This document shows, piece by piece, positions 9,369-19,339 of a stretch of 60,620 bases of DNA. Source of the DNA: Candidatus Sulfotelmatobacter kueseliae (GTDB lineage: Bacteria; Acidobacteriota; Terriglobia; Terriglobales; Acidobacteriaceae); the NCBI GenBank assembly GCA_900290255.1, contig OMOD01000079.1, positions 1 through 60,620 on the forward strand. Reading direction: 5' to 3'. The translations under genes were made by a program, and so were the position numbers. Below the pieces are notes generated by a model. It made no database searches. It saw only the letters and a program-made list of their open reading frames with translations, and was not told where the DNA came from. Numbering within the stretch: position 1 is the first letter of the stretch; each line of letters begins with the position of its first letter.

Positions 9369-9758
9369 ATGAACGCCGATGAGATTCGTCAGTTCTGTCT
9401 CGCCTTTCCGCAGGCGACAGAGAAACTGCAGTGGGGCGACGACCTCTGCTTCAAAATCCGCGGCAAGATCTTTGCCATTGTCAGCCTGGACCACCGGAAG
9501 CTGTGTTTCAAGTGCACGGCCGAAACGTTTGCCGAACTGATTGAGCGCGAGAATATCCGCCCGGCTCCGTACGTCGGACGCTACAAGTGGGTGATGCTCG
9601 ATCGCCTGGATGCGCTGCGTAACGACGAGTTGAAGGACCTGATCCGGCAGTCGTACGAAATGGTGGCGGCCAGGGCTCCCAAAGCCGGGGCTCGAACGTC
9701 GAAGCAAAAGAAAAAGCCTGGTGGAGGAACCGGCCGCACTGGCGCAAAGAGGAGTTGA
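9369..9758 (+). CDS. MmcQ/YjbR family DNA-binding-like protein
   Basis: A 129-residue protein. Residues 1-100 match the MmcQ/YjbR (CyaY-like fold) family: the start IRQFCLAFPQATEKLQWGDD, then FKIRGKIFAIVSLD and CTAETFAELIER and the tail YVGRYKWVML. The last 25 residues are a lysine/arginine-rich tail that is not part of the domain. Members are widespread small proteins whose function is poorly known; the name 'DNA-binding' comes from the fold and basic surface. Confidence 0.85.
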   Translation: MNADEIRQFCLAFPQATEKLQWGDDLCFKIRGKIFAIVSLDHRKLCFKCTAETFAELIERENIRPAPYVGRYKWVMLDRLDALRNDELKDLIRQSYEMVAARAPKAGARTSKQKKKPGGGTGRTGAKRS

Positions 9759-9849
9759 GATCCCGTTGGCGGAAAAACGCTGGCTCCAGCGCGCGCGCTT
9801 GACATCCGTTTCCCCGCGGGCATGTTAGCCTTTTTGTCAGGGGTGGGGC

Positions 9850-10269
9850 ATGCCGGTGACCTACTGTATCGATGCTCTGGGGAGGATCATTCGCACGACC
9901 TGCAGCGGTCCGGTGAATCTGGCGGAGGTGTTGGAGCATTTCCGAGCTCTACAGGAGGATCCCGCCTGCACCGGACAACTGGATGTGCTGTTGAACGTCT
10001 GCGAGGCCCAAGTCTTGCCGCAAGCCAGCCAGTTGGGTGCCGTCAGCGCCGCCGTGGGCATGATTCGCGAGAAAGTACAGTTCGAGTTTTGTGCCATCGT
10101 TGCCAGTGGCGACGCCATGTTCGGCATGATGCGGATGTTCGAGGTCTTTGCCGACAAGTATTTCCGCGCAGTCCGTGTCTTCCGGGAAACGGATAAGGCA
10201 GAGTCCTGGCTGGCTGCCCAGCGGGCAGCCCAGGACTCGGCGCCCAGATCGCATCCACGCGATACCTGA
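9850..10269 (+). CDS. SpoIIAA/STAS-like hypothetical protein
   Basis: A 139-residue soluble protein without signal peptide. The pattern (a first strand VTYCIDALGRIIRTTCSG, then VNLAEVLEHFRALQEDPA, then LDVLLNVCEAQ) resembles small single-domain SpoIIAA-like/STAS proteins common in Acidobacteria. No catalytic motif is visible. It stands alone between genes on the same strand and no function is assigned. Confidence 0.7.
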   Translation: MPVTYCIDALGRIIRTTCSGPVNLAEVLEHFRALQEDPACTGQLDVLLNVCEAQVLPQASQLGAVSAAVGMIREKVQFEFCAIVASGDAMFGMMRMFEVFADKYFRAVRVFRETDKAESWLAAQRAAQDSAPRSHPRDT

Positions 10270-10364
10270 ACCATGGAACCGCACCGCGCGCCAGGATTTG
10301 ACTCCGCTCCCGGCGGTCGGCTAGCCTCAAGAGTCCCGGGCAAGTCCGGACATCTTCAACCCGC

Positions 10365-12112
10365 ATGCAATCTCCGCATAAATTCTTGATTTTGCTGCTG
10401 ATGGCGGCTCTGGTGCCTTCGGCCGCGGCTTCCACTCGACCGGTTCACGCCCAGCACGGCATGGTGGTGAGCACCAACGAACTGGCGTCGCAGGTGGGTG
10501 TGGAGATCATGCAGGAAGGGGGCAACGCCGTGGATGCGGCCGTGGCGACCGGATTCGCTCTGGCGGTGGTGCATCCCGCGGCGGGAAATATCGGTGGCGG
10601 CGGGTTCATGCTCGTCCGCATGGCCGACGGTAAGACGCATTTTCTTGACTACCGCGAAAAGGCTCCAGGCGCGGCGACGCGCGATATGTATCTGGACGCG
10701 CAGGGCAATGTAATCGAAGGCGCCAGTAAAATTGGCTACAAGTCGATCGGCGTGCCGGGGTCGGTAGCGGGCATGACGTACGCCGAGCAGAAGTGGGGCA
10801 AGCTCACTCTGAAACAAGTGATGGCTCCTGCCATCAAGCTGGCTCGCGATGGATACCCGCTGACTTGGGAACAATCGGGAGATCTTCACGACCAGTATCT
10901 GGCCATATTTCCCGAGTCGCGCCGCGTGTTTCAGCGCAACGGCGATTACTACAAGCCGGGCGACATTTTCCGCCAGCCTGATCTGGCGCGAACCCTGGAA
11001 CGAATTGCCGAGAACCCGGAGGACTTTTATCACGGATCTCTGGCCAAAGAACTGGCCGCGGCCATCGAAAAAGGCGGGGGGCTGATCACCCTCGACGATC
11101 TGGCCCGCTATGAAGTGAAAGATCGCGAGCCGGTGCGGGGCACCTATCGCGGATATGAGATCATCAGCGCACCTCCGCCGTCGCCGGGTGGAACGGCGTT
11201 GATTGAATCGCTTAACATTCTCGAAGGTTACGATTTGGCGAAGCTCGGAAACCGCTCGGCGCTGGCCATTCACATCATCATCGAAGCTTTCCGGCGGGCG
11301 TTCTTTGATCGCGCCGAGTTTCTGGGAGATCCTGATTTTGCCAGGATTCCGGTGGCGCAGCTGATTGACAAGAAATACGCGGCAGCGTGGCGGGAAACAA
11401 TCGATCCCGCGCACGCCAGCTCCAGCAAAGACCTGAAGCGTCCGGCCGTTTTCAGCGAACTGGAGCAATATGCCGCGGCGCATCCGCCCGCCGCAGCGCC
11501 GCACGAGTCACGTCACACAACGCACTATTCGGTGGTGGACTCCGAGGGTAATGCGGTCGCGGTGACTACAACAATCAACGCTTGGTTCGGATCGCGAGTC
11601 ACGGCTGACGGTCTGGGCTTCCTGCTGAACGACGAGATGGATGACTTCTCGATGAAGCCGGGCGTATCCAATAGCTATGGGTTGCTTCAAGGCGCCGCTA
11701 ACGCAATCGGACCGGGGAAGCGGCCGCTGTCGTCCATGACACCGACCATCGTGGTGCAGGACGGCAAGCCGGTGATGGTGCTGGGCTCGCCCGGTGGTTC
11801 GCAGATCATAACCATTGTGGCCAATGTTCTGATGGGTGTGGTGGACTACGGAATGAATATCCAGGAAGCGGTGAATGCCTCGCGTTTTCACAATCAGTGG
11901 ATGCCCGACGTAGTGAACGTGGAAAATGGTTTTCGCCCGACACCGTCAACGCGTTGCGGCAGATGGGTTACAGGGTCGAGATCGGGCTTCCCGAAGGGGA
12001 TCGCGTCTCCGCTTATTGGGGCGATGCCGAGTGCATTGCCATTGATGAGAAGAGTGGCGCCCGGCTGGGAGCCAGCGACGTCCGCAGTAACGGCAAGGCT
12101 GTGGGATACTGA
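10365..12112 (+). pseudogene. ggt: Gamma-glutamyltransferase with a 3' frameshift
   Basis: Periplasmic gamma-glutamyltransferase precursor with signal peptide (FLILLLMAALVPSAAA). The autocatalytic/nucleophilic threonine is T386 in RHTTHYSVVDSEGNA, and the oxyanion region RPLSSMTPTIVVQDG is present. The upstream frame runs on to a stop at 12161 with a non-family tail, while the correct C-terminus (SPDTVNALRQMGYRVEIG) is in another frame and ends at 12112. The frames meet at the T-run near 11930-11936; one extra T would restore the whole protein. So it is either a true one-base deletion that replaces the last 60 or so residues, or a consensus error. The family is certain; whether the gene is functional is open. 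Confidence 0.9.
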
Positions 12113-12113
12113 G

Positions 12114-12200
12114 GATTGCCGACTGTCGATTGTCGATCGCCGATTGAACGCGGCAGCCTGAAGTTTGCAATCGGCAATCGAAAATCGCAAATCGTAAATT
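12114..12200. repeat. GATTGCCGATTTTCGATT-family inverted repeat, copy B1
   Basis: Between ggt and the next gene: repeated GATTG(C/T)CGA units on the left and TCGGCAATCGAAAATCGCAA on the right form an imperfect inverted repeat ending a few bases before the downstream start codon. Related copies lie at 13036, 14461 and 34991. Confidence 0.7.
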
Positions 12201-12213
12201 CCGAAGGATTTGC

Positions 12214-13035
12214 ATGCTAAAGGCAGTCTCAACCTATCTATTCGTGAAGGAGCGCCTGCACCCGGGCATTCTGGACGGGCTCGCCCGCAGCGGTGTGCAG
12301 GCGATCGAGATTTTCGCGGCCCGCCAGCATCTCGACTACGCCAACCGCAAAGCCCACGTCAAGGAAATCGCCGAGTGGTTCCGCGGCAGCGGCATTCCGC
12401 TGCATTCGGTCCATTCGCCGCTTTACGCCGACTACGAATGGGGCCGCGCCGGCGCACCGCCCTTGAACATAGCGGCCACAGACCGCGCGGCGCGGGTCGA
12501 GGCCATGGACGAAATCAAGCGCGCCCTTGAAATTGCCGAGCAGATTCCGTTCCGCTTTCTGGTGCAGCACGTCGGCACATCCAACGAGAGTTTCGGCGAG
12601 AAGAAATTCGAAGATGCCATGACTTCCATCGAGCACCTGCGGGCGTTCGCCAAACCGCTGGGCGTGCGGATTCTGCTCGAGAACATTCCTAACGAGCTTT
12701 CTACTCCCGACAAGCTGGTTGAGTTGATCCACAGCGCGCATTTTGACGACGTGGGCGTGTGCTTCGACTTCGGACACGCGCACATCATCAGTTCGGTGCG
12801 CGAAGGGTTCGAGATTCTGCGCAGCCACATCCGCTCCACCCACGTGCACGACAACGCCAAAGACAAAGATTCACACCTGTGGCCGGGACAAGGAACGATT
12901 AACTGGAAAGAAGCGATGGAGTTGCTGCGTTCGGCACCGCAGACTCCGCCCGTCTTGCTGGAGCTCGAAGGCGACGAGAAGGTGAATCCGCTGGAGAAGC
13001 TGGGCGACGCGTTCGGGAAGCTGGAAACGGCTTAG
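12214..13035 (+). CDS. Sugar phosphate isomerase/epimerase family TIM-barrel protein
   Basis: A 273-residue AP-endonuclease-2/xylose-isomerase-like TIM barrel. Metal-site motifs are visible in order: HSVHSPLYADY, QHVGTSNE, LLENIPNE, VCFDFGHAH, STHVHDN and LELEG. Such enzymes isomerise or epimerise sugars or act on inositol derivatives; the substrate cannot be told from sequence. It sits between two copies of the same inverted repeat and upstream of asnS. Confidence 0.85.
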   Translation: MLKAVSTYLFVKERLHPGILDGLARSGVQAIEIFAARQHLDYANRKAHVKEIAEWFRGSGIPLHSVHSPLYADYEWGRAGAPPLNIAATDRAARVEAMDEIKRALEIAEQIPFRFLVQHVGTSNESFGEKKFEDAMTSIEHLRAFAKPLGVRILLENIPNELSTPDKLVELIHSAHFDDVGVCFDFGHAHIISSVREGFEILRSHIRSTHVHDNAKDKDSHLWPGQGTINWKEAMELLRSAPQTPPVLLELEGDEKVNPLEKLGDAFGKLETA

Positions 13036-13131
13036 CATTTTCGATTTCCGATTGTTGATTTGCGATTGAGATCGAGCTGTAGTGATGAAATGTGAACAAT
13101 TGGAAATCGGCAATCGAAAATCGGAAATTTT
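13036..13131. repeat. GATTGCCGATTTTCGATT-family inverted repeat, copy B2
   Basis: ATTTTCGATTTCCGATTG on the left pairs with CGGCAATCGAAAATCGGAAA on the right, about 50 bp apart. It occupies the whole gap up to the asnS start codon and would be in the 5' leader. Confidence 0.7.
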
Positions 13132-13136
13132 CAAGA

Positions 13137-14462
13137 ATGCCATCAACTGTTACTACCATCGCAGAAGTCGGCCGGCACGAAGGCCAGTCCGTCGTCATCC
13201 GGGGCTGGCTCTACAACCTGCGCGAGAGCGGCAAGTTGCTGTTCCCGCAGTTTCGCGACGGCTCGGGCATTATTCAGGGCATCGTGCCCAAAAGCGCGGT
13301 CCCGCCGGAGGTCTTCGAGGCGGTCAAAACGCTCACCCAGGAATCGAGCGTGATCGTCGAAGGCAAGGTCCGCGCCGACAAGCGCGCACCGGGCGGCTAC
13401 GAACTCGATGTGGCCAGCGTTCAGGTCGTGCAGCGCGTGCCTGAGTCGGACCCGTATCCCATTACTCCTAAAGAGCACGGCACCGATTTCCTCATGGAGC
13501 ACCGCCATCTCTGGGTGCGCTCGCAGCGGCAGGCCGCGATTCTGCGGGTGCGGGCGGAGATCATCAAAGCCGTGCGCGACTTTCTCGACGAGCGCGGCTT
13601 CACGCTGACCGATCCTCCCATCATCACTCCTGCCGCATGCGAGGGTACAACTACTCTCTTCCCCGTCGATTACTTCGAGGAGCAGGCCTACCTAACTCAG
13701 TCGGGACAGCTTTACATCGAGGCCACGGCGATGGCGCTGGGCAAGGTGTATTCATTCGGCCCGACGTTTCGCGCGGAAAAGTCAAAGACGCGGCGCCATC
13801 TCACTGAATTCTGGATGGTCGAGCCGGAAGTGGCTTACGCGACGCTCGACGACCTCATGGAACTGGCCGAGCAGTTTATCAGCTTCGTCGTGAAACGCTG
13901 TCTCGATCGCCGGCAAGTAGAACTGAAGACCATCGGGCGCGACACTTCAAAGCTCGAGAAGGTTGAGCCGCCATTCCCGCGGGTTAGTTACGACGAGGCC
14001 GTAAAGCTCCTGCAGGAAGGACACGCCAAAGGCGCTCTCGAAACGAAATTCGAGTGGGGCGGCGACCTGGGCTCGCCCGATGAAACCTATCTTTCCGCGG
14101 AGTTCGACAAGCCGGTCATGGTGCATCGCTATCCGGCGAAGGTGAAGGCTTTCTACATGGAACCGGATCCGCAGCGGCCGGAATTGGCGCTGTGCGTGGA
14201 TGTGCTCGCTCCCGAAGGCTACGGCGAAATCATTGGCGGCTCGCAGCGCACGGCCTCGCACGAATTACTGCTCGAGCGGATTCACGAGCACAACTTGCCG
14301 GAGGAAGCCTTCAAGTGGTATCTCGATCTGCGCAAGTTTGGCAGCGTGCCGCACAGCGGTTTCGGTATGGGCATCGAGCGCGCCGTGGCCTGGATCTGCG
14401 GCCTCGAGCACGTGCGCGAAACGATTCCCTTCCCCAGGATGCTGTACCGGCTATATCCGTAA
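13137..14462 (+). CDS. asnS: Asparagine--tRNA ligase
   Basis: A 441-residue class II aminoacyl-tRNA synthetase. The N-terminal OB-fold ([20 protein letters not shown]) binds the anticodon. Class II motif 2 is [20 protein letters not shown] and motif 3 is [15 protein letters not shown]. The Asn-type signature [13 protein letters not shown] is present. The ATG at 13137 gives the normal family N-terminus; the frame open upstream is repeat sequence. Presence of AsnRS suggests direct charging of tRNA-Asn, although the amidotransferase route cannot be excluded from this window. Confidence 0.95.
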   Translation: MPSTVTTIAEVGRHEGQSVVIRGWLYNLRESGKLLFPQFRDGSGIIQGIVPKSAVPPEVFEAVKTLTQESSVIVEGKVRADKRAPGGYELDVASVQVVQRVPESDPYPITPKEHGTDFLMEHRHLWVRSQRQAAILRVRAEIIKAVRDFLDERGFTLTDPPIITPAACEGTTTLFPVDYFEEQAYLTQSGQLYIEATAMALGKVYSFGPTFRAEKSKTRRHLTEFWMVEPEVAYATLDDLMELAEQFISFVVKRCLDRRQVELKTIGRDTSKLEKVEPPFPRVSYDEAVKLLQEGHAKGALETKFEWGGDLGSPDETYLSAEFDKPVMVHRYPAKVKAFYMEPDPQRPELALCVDVLAPEGYGEIIGGSQRTASHELLLERIHEHNLPEEAFKWYLDLRKFGSVPHSGFGMGIERAVAWICGLEHVRETIPFPRMLYRLYP

Positions 14463-14537
14463 TTGCCGATTTTCGATTTTCGATTGCCGATTGGGGCGAC
14501 GGTTGAAAATCGGCAATCGGCAATCGAAAATTGGAAT
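14461..14537. repeat. GATTGCCGATTTTCGATT-family inverted repeat, copy B3
   Basis: TTGCCGATTTTCGATT repeated on the left and AATCGGCAATCGGCAATCGA on the right, separated by about 15 bp: a near-perfect stem just upstream of the PIG-L gene. Confidence 0.75.
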
Positions 14538-14552
14538 TCCCGTGAGGACTTT

Positions 14553-15401
14553 ATGAAAAAGTCTCTTTCTCTCGCCCTATTCTTTCTGTTTCCCCTGGCC
14601 GTCGCGGCTCAGCCCTCTGCCGGTGCACCCGACGTTCCAGTCGAGAAGTGGACCGGCAAAACAATTATGCTGATCGGCGCTCACGCCGACGATGACGCAC
14701 TTTCCCATGGCACGCTGGCGCTCCTTCAATCTCACGGGAATCAGATCTACATCGTAACCCTGACGACTGGAAATGTCGGAACGCAGGACCCGAACCTCTC
14801 GCGCACGCAGCTGGCACAGATTCGCCGCCAGGAGGAACTGGCGGCTTTGGCAGAACTCGGCATCTCCGGAGACCACTACATCAATCTGGGATACGACGAC
14901 GGCCTGCTCGAGTTTGAAGACCGCAAAGCGGTGGTGGAGAATCTGGTTCGCTGGATTCGAAAATTGCGGCCCGATGTGCTCATGTCCTGGGACCCGGGCA
15001 AGAACTATCAGCGCTGGCACAAGTCCGATCACCGTGCCGCCGCTTACCTTTCGGCCGATGCTGCCCGTGCCGCCATGTGGCGGCTGCTGTTCGAGGGCCA
15101 GATCACGCAGGAAGGTCTGAAGGAATACATGATTCCCGAATACCTCTTCTACAACGACTACGATCACGGTGACGAGAACACCTGGGTAGACATCAGCGGC
15201 TACGTCGACAATAAAGTGAACGCATTTTCGAAATACGTCAGCCAGTACGGACCAGGCTGGAAGAACTACCAACCGAATCCTTCAGAGGCAGAGTTGAAGG
15301 AAATGAAAGATGCCGCGCGCCGCCGCATCATGATGAAGGACGGGAAACCGGTGGAAGGATTCCGTTACTACAAGGGACTGCCCGATGCCATGGGAAAATA
15401 A
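14553..15401 (+). CDS. Exported PIG-L family deacetylase
   Basis: A 282-residue protein with a signal peptide (SLALFFLFPLAVAAQ) and the PIG-L/LmbE fold. The zinc motif is GAHADDDALSHG (a variant of HPDDxxxxG), followed by the family segments TLTTGNVGT and RRQEELAALAELG and the third ligand region KSDHRAAAYLSADAAR. PIG-L enzymes remove N-acetyl from sugars such as GlcNAc derivatives. The exported form suggests action on extracellular or cell-wall glycans. Start at ATG 14553 is fixed by the signal peptide; upstream codons are repeat. Confidence 0.85.
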   Translation: MKKSLSLALFFLFPLAVAAQPSAGAPDVPVEKWTGKTIMLIGAHADDDALSHGTLALLQSHGNQIYIVTLTTGNVGTQDPNLSRTQLAQIRRQEELAALAELGISGDHYINLGYDDGLLEFEDRKAVVENLVRWIRKLRPDVLMSWDPGKNYQRWHKSDHRAAAYLSADAARAAMWRLLFEGQITQEGLKEYMIPEYLFYNDYDHGDENTWVDISGYVDNKVNAFSKYVSQYGPGWKNYQPNPSEAELKEMKDAARRRIMMKDGKPVEGFRYYKGLPDAMGK

Positions 15402-15409
15402 CCGCACTT

Positions 15410-16351
15410 ATGACCATGACCACACTGCCCACCAACATCGCTGCTAGAAAGATTCGTGTCATTGGCGTGCCGCTGGACTTGGGTCAATCACGCCGCGGCG
15501 TGGACATGGGGCCGTCCGCCGTGCGCGTCGCCGGCCTCGAAGCGCGGCTGGAAGCTCTCGGGCATGAAGTTGAAGATGGCGGTAACATCGCCGTCGCCAT
15601 CCCCGAACAGAAGAAGGAAGGCGACGCCCACGCCAAGTATCTGAAAGAAATCACGGCCACCTGCACCAAGCACGCCGAACTCGTGCTCAAGACGCTGGAG
15701 GCCGGCAAAGTTCCGCTGGCGCTCGGCGGAGATCATTCCATGGCGGCGGGCACGGTCTCCGGTGTGGCCGAATTTTACCGGCGCCAGAATCAGCACATCG
15801 GCTTGATCTGGATTGACGCCCACACCGACATCAACACGCCGGAATCCTCGCCCAGCGGTAATGTGCACGGCATGCCACTGGCGGCGATCATGGGTCTGTG
15901 GCCATCGGAGTTGGCGCGCATTTACGATTTTTCTCCCAAGGTGAAACCGGAGAACTGCGTGCTGGTCGGCGTGCGCGACATTGATGCGGTTGAGAAGGAA
16001 AATGTGCGCCGCACCGGCATCGGCGTCTTTACCATGCGCGATATTGACGAGCGCGGCATGCGCACCGTCATGGAAGAGGCTCTCCGTCTGGCTGGACGCG
16101 GCACCGCCGGTTATCACATCTCGCTCGACATGGACTGGGTCGACCCCGAAGACGCGCCCGGCGTGGGCACTCCGGTGCGCGGCGGCGCGACTTATCGCGA
16201 GGCTCACCTCGCCATGGAAATCATCGCCGACCACGGCCGCATGCTGAGCTTCGAGATTGTCGAAGTGAATCCGGTGATCGACGAACACAATCAGACTGCC
16301 GACCTGGCGGTCGAGTTGGCGCTGTCAGCGTTCGGGAAGAAGATTCTGTAG
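15410..16351 (+). CDS. rocF: Arginase
   Basis: A 313-residue ureohydrolase. Manganese-ligand motifs are present in order: GGDHSMAAG, DAHTDINTPESSPSGNVHG and LDMDWVDPEDAPGVGTP, with the substrate-binding glutamate in the FEIVEVNPVIDE segment. Length and the SSPSGNVHG motif fit arginase rather than agmatinase. It hydrolyses arginine to ornithine and urea in the cytosol. It starts 8 bp after the PIG-L stop, so the two may share a transcript, although no functional link is obvious. A second in-frame ATG lies 6 bp downstream. Confidence 0.92.
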   Translation: MTMTTLPTNIAARKIRVIGVPLDLGQSRRGVDMGPSAVRVAGLEARLEALGHEVEDGGNIAVAIPEQKKEGDAHAKYLKEITATCTKHAELVLKTLEAGKVPLALGGDHSMAAGTVSGVAEFYRRQNQHIGLIWIDAHTDINTPESSPSGNVHGMPLAAIMGLWPSELARIYDFSPKVKPENCVLVGVRDIDAVEKENVRRTGIGVFTMRDIDERGMRTVMEEALRLAGRGTAGYHISLDMDWVDPEDAPGVGTPVRGGATYREAHLAMEIIADHGRMLSFEIVEVNPVIDEHNQTADLAVELALSAFGKKIL

Positions 16352-16360
16352 AAGCGGGAA

Positions 16361-16422
16361 GGGCACGGCTTCAGCCGTGCCGTCAGCGCCACGGGAGGGT
16401 CGCGGCTTTAGCCGCTGAGGGC
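16361..16422. repeat. MITE/REP-like palindromic element, copy A2
   Basis: Perfect 8-bp stem GGCACGGC-ttca-GCCGTGCC at 16362-16381 followed by CGCGGCTTTAGCCGCTGAGG at 16401-16420. It lies between convergent genes and lacks clear outer arms. Confidence 0.75.
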
Positions 16423-16445
16423 TGGCATTTACCATCAGTAGACTG

Positions 16446-17267
16446 CTACTCCGCAAAATTCAGATTGAAGACGTCTGCGGCCGGCATGCCGGGTCCGTAG
16501 ACCACGAGTTGCACCTCGAGATGGCGGACCACCACCGGACGCCGCTGCAAGGCCTCGGCCGGGAGTTGCGCCGTAATTCGCCGGTCTTCTGCCTTAACGT
16601 TTCTCAATTCCACCGTGGTGCCATCCACCTGCGCTTCGGGCGTACAGTCGCAGCGCGTGAACTGCGCCCCATCGATCGAAATGGAAACTCCGACCCCGGG
16701 CGCAAGACTTCGTTTATCGATATAAGCCGGACCTACGAGTCCGATCTCCTTGCTCGACGCGGATTGCGGAAACTCCGTAGGATCGCTGCCCATGATGTAC
16801 CAATCCGTGTTGCCGTATGAACAATGCACCCGGAAGCGCACCGTCGGCCCCAGATCGAAGCTCGAAGCATCGAGAAGAAACTCGATTTGCGCGCGCGGCT
16901 GCACGTCCACGTTGAACCTTTGCACCTCACCGATTCCGCGGGCGTAGATTGAGATATACGCCTTGGTGGCTTTCTCCGCGTGGTCAATCTCGTAGGTCAG
17001 CGAAAAACGTTGCATGGGCGCGTGTCCATCGTGGACGACGATTGTTTCCGGCGACATGCTCACGATCAGCGGCGAAACCTCGTTCATGAAGATGCGGTGA
17101 TGCCGTTCCTTGGACGCAGGCGCGGCGGGCGCGGAAGTGGGAGCGGCCTGGGCAGCATTTTCGGTCTGCGGCGTTGCGCTCGTCTCCCGAGACTTGCGGC
17201 ATCCGCTAAAGAAAAGGATCCCCGCAGCTAACACCGCACAATAAACTCGACACCTTTGGTTCAACAT
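16446..17267 (-). CDS. Putative lipoprotein of unknown function
   Basis: Starts at the ATG at 17267 so that the N-terminus is a lipoprotein signal (AVLAAGILFFSGC, lipobox cysteine at residue 21). An alanine/proline-rich linker follows (residues 25-50), then a beta-rich domain of about 220 residues. No catalytic motif or known domain was recognised. Likely anchored to a membrane facing the periplasm. It is divergent from ddl, 80 bp away. Confidence 0.65.
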   Translation of the reverse strand: MLNQRCRVYCAVLAAGILFFSGCRKSRETSATPQTENAAQAAPTSAPAAPASKERHHRIFMNEVSPLIVSMSPETIVVHDGHAPMQRFSLTYEIDHAEKATKAYISIYARGIGEVQRFNVDVQPRAQIEFLLDASSFDLGPTVRFRVHCSYGNTDWYIMGSDPTEFPQSASSKEIGLVGPAYIDKRSLAPGVGVSISIDGAQFTRCDCTPEAQVDGTTVELRNVKAEDRRITAQLPAEALQRRPVVVRHLEVQLVVYGPGMPAADVFNLNFAE

Positions 17268-17347
17268 GCGAGGTGGATACCTGCTTCCCGCAGTGTACCA
17301 ATCCTGCGATTGACGGGGAACTCCGCTCGCGTCCACACTGAGAGGTC

Positions 17348-18538
17348 ATGAAAAAGCTTCGCGTCGGCATCCTGTTTGGCGGGCGCAGTGGCGAGCATGA
17401 AGTTTCCCTGCTCTCGGCCGCGTCGGTTCTTAACGCCATCGACAAAGAAAAATACGAGGTCGTGCCCATTGGCATCACCAAGGACGGCCGCTGGCTGACC
17501 TCCGAGCACGCCGAAAACCTGCTGACCGGTAAGCTCGTGCTCGAGCCACGACATCTGCGCGCCGGCGATCCCGAAACTACGCCCGCGGCCGCGGTCCTGG
17601 CTCAGGGCGAGTCGGTCGTCGTGCCACCCGAGCCGGCGCACCACGAAAACGGCCTGATGCCCTTTCAGACCGATGCCGCTCATCTGCGGCGGGCCAGCGA
17701 CCGCGCCATCAACGTGGACGTGATTTTTCCCGTGCTGCACGGCACGTTTGGCGAGGATGGCACCATCCAGGGCCTGCTCGAACTGGCTGACATCGCATAC
17801 GTGGGAGCGGGCGTCTTGGGCTCGGCCGCGGGCATGGACAAGGACATCATGAAGTCGCTGTTTATCGCGGCGGGCATCCCCATCGTGAAGCACGTCACGA
17901 TTCTGCGCAGCGATTGGGAAAAAGATGCGAAGAAAGTCGAACGATTGGTCGGCGGCAAGCTGACGTACCCGGTATTCGTGAAGCCGGCGAATCTGGGATC
18001 GTCCGTCGGCATCAGCAAGGCGCATAACCGCAAGGAACTCGGCCCTGCCATCGAAGAAGCTGCAAAATTCGATCGCAAGATTGTCATTGAGCAGGGCGTG
18101 GGCGGCAAGAAAGAAAAGGCCCGCGAGATCGAGTGCTCGGTGCTCGGGAACGACGATCCGGTGGCGTCGGTGCCCGGAGAGATTGTTCCAGTGAAGGAAT
18201 TCTATGACTACAACGCGAAATATCTCGACGAGGGATCAGAGCTGATCATTCCTGCGAGGCTGACCAAGGCGCAAACGAAGAAGGTTCAGGAGCTGGCCGT
18301 CGCCGCATTCAAGGCCGTGGATTGTTCCGGCCTGGCGCGCGTGGATTTTCTGATGGACGGGAAGACGCAAGCGATCTACCTGAACGAGATCAACACCATG
18401 CCCGGGTTCACCTCGATCAGCATGTATCCCAAACTGTGGGCCGCGTCCGGGCTGGAGTACTCCGAGTTAATCGATCGGCTAATCCAGCTTGGCCTGGAGC
18501 GCCATGAGGACAAGAAGAAGAATCAATACAGCCGGTGA
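17348..18538 (+). CDS. ddl: D-alanine--D-alanine ligase
   Basis: A 396-residue ATP-grasp ligase. N-terminal [17 protein letters not shown] and [21 protein letters not shown] are the first substrate/serine motifs; the ATP-grasp part has [15 protein letters not shown] and the metal-binding [18 protein letters not shown]. It makes D-Ala-D-Ala for peptidoglycan. The terminal alanine form cannot be separated from D-Ala-D-Lac with certainty, but the general housekeeping form is most likely. Confidence 0.94.
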   Translation: MKKLRVGILFGGRSGEHEVSLLSAASVLNAIDKEKYEVVPIGITKDGRWLTSEHAENLLTGKLVLEPRHLRAGDPETTPAAAVLAQGESVVVPPEPAHHENGLMPFQTDAAHLRRASDRAINVDVIFPVLHGTFGEDGTIQGLLELADIAYVGAGVLGSAAGMDKDIMKSLFIAAGIPIVKHVTILRSDWEKDAKKVERLVGGKLTYPVFVKPANLGSSVGISKAHNRKELGPAIEEAAKFDRKIVIEQGVGGKKEKAREIECSVLGNDDPVASVPGEIVPVKEFYDYNAKYLDEGSELIIPARLTKAQTKKVQELAVAAFKAVDCSGLARVDFLMDGKTQAIYLNEINTMPGFTSISMYPKLWAASGLEYSELIDRLIQLGLERHEDKKKNQYSR

Positions 18539-18584
18539 AACAATTATTGATTGCTGATTTCTGCGATTTTGTGCGGTACGGAAT

Positions 18585-19202
18585 ATGAGAAAGAGATTGA
18601 TTGGCGCGCTTAGTGGCATCCTTGCGTCAGTCATTCTCGCCGTCAGTGGCTTCCTGTTTATTGAGAGCCATCATCAGCGAAGCAAAGCTTACGAATGCCT
18701 TCGAGAGATTGCCTCCTTGCGGCTAGGCACCGCCACATTTTCGGATGCGCAACAACTAGCCAGGAGGTATGGGGGACAGCCGTGGAGTGGCACCGCTCGG
18801 CAGCCAGAGTGCTCCGTGCAAGACTGCAATTTAAGATTCGTCTTTGAAAATACGATGCTCAATCATCTTCAGAAATAGAAGAGGATATCTCTGATGGCGG
18901 GCGTGTGGGTGAAGGACGGATACATCGTCAGCAAAGAAGTTGACTATTCAATAATGACAACGACCGAATACTCACAATTCCTATACTTTATGTTCGATCG
19001 GCGTGCAGGCGCCGGAGTACAGGGCTACGAGGTGAAGAGGTTCCAAGTCGACGAGCACAACGTGCCTCACGTACTCGAAGTGACGCTTGGCCCGGATGCA
19101 CCTGCAGCCGTGAGGAGCCGAGCATACGCCCTGGATCTCTCGTGTCTGTCCCGCTTTTATGGGTGCAACGATGGTCTTTCGATCTTTCCGTCGGGCCTGT
19201 AA
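18585..19202 (+). pseudogene. Small membrane-anchored hypothetical gene split by an in-frame TAG
   Basis: Two open frames (18585-18878, 97 residues; 18894-19202, 102 residues) are in the same frame and separated only by one TAG at 18876-18878 and four sense codons before the next ATG. The first half has an N-terminal membrane helix (LIGALSGILASVILAVSGFLF) and ends FVFENTMLNHLQK; the second begins MAGVWVKDGYIVSK. Read through, they give a continuous 205-residue protein, so this is best seen as one gene with a nonsense mutation. No function is known. Separate short genes remain possible. Confidence 0.6.
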
Positions 19203-19339
19203 CAGCGTCCTAACTTTGGGAGGGCAGCCGAGAACGTAAATTCACGAGATTGCTCTTGCGATAACCAGTTCACCAACTCGGTTCTGCGCCGAATCTCTCG
19301 CTCCCTTCATGAAGGTGCCGCAGAATCCGATTGCGGGCT

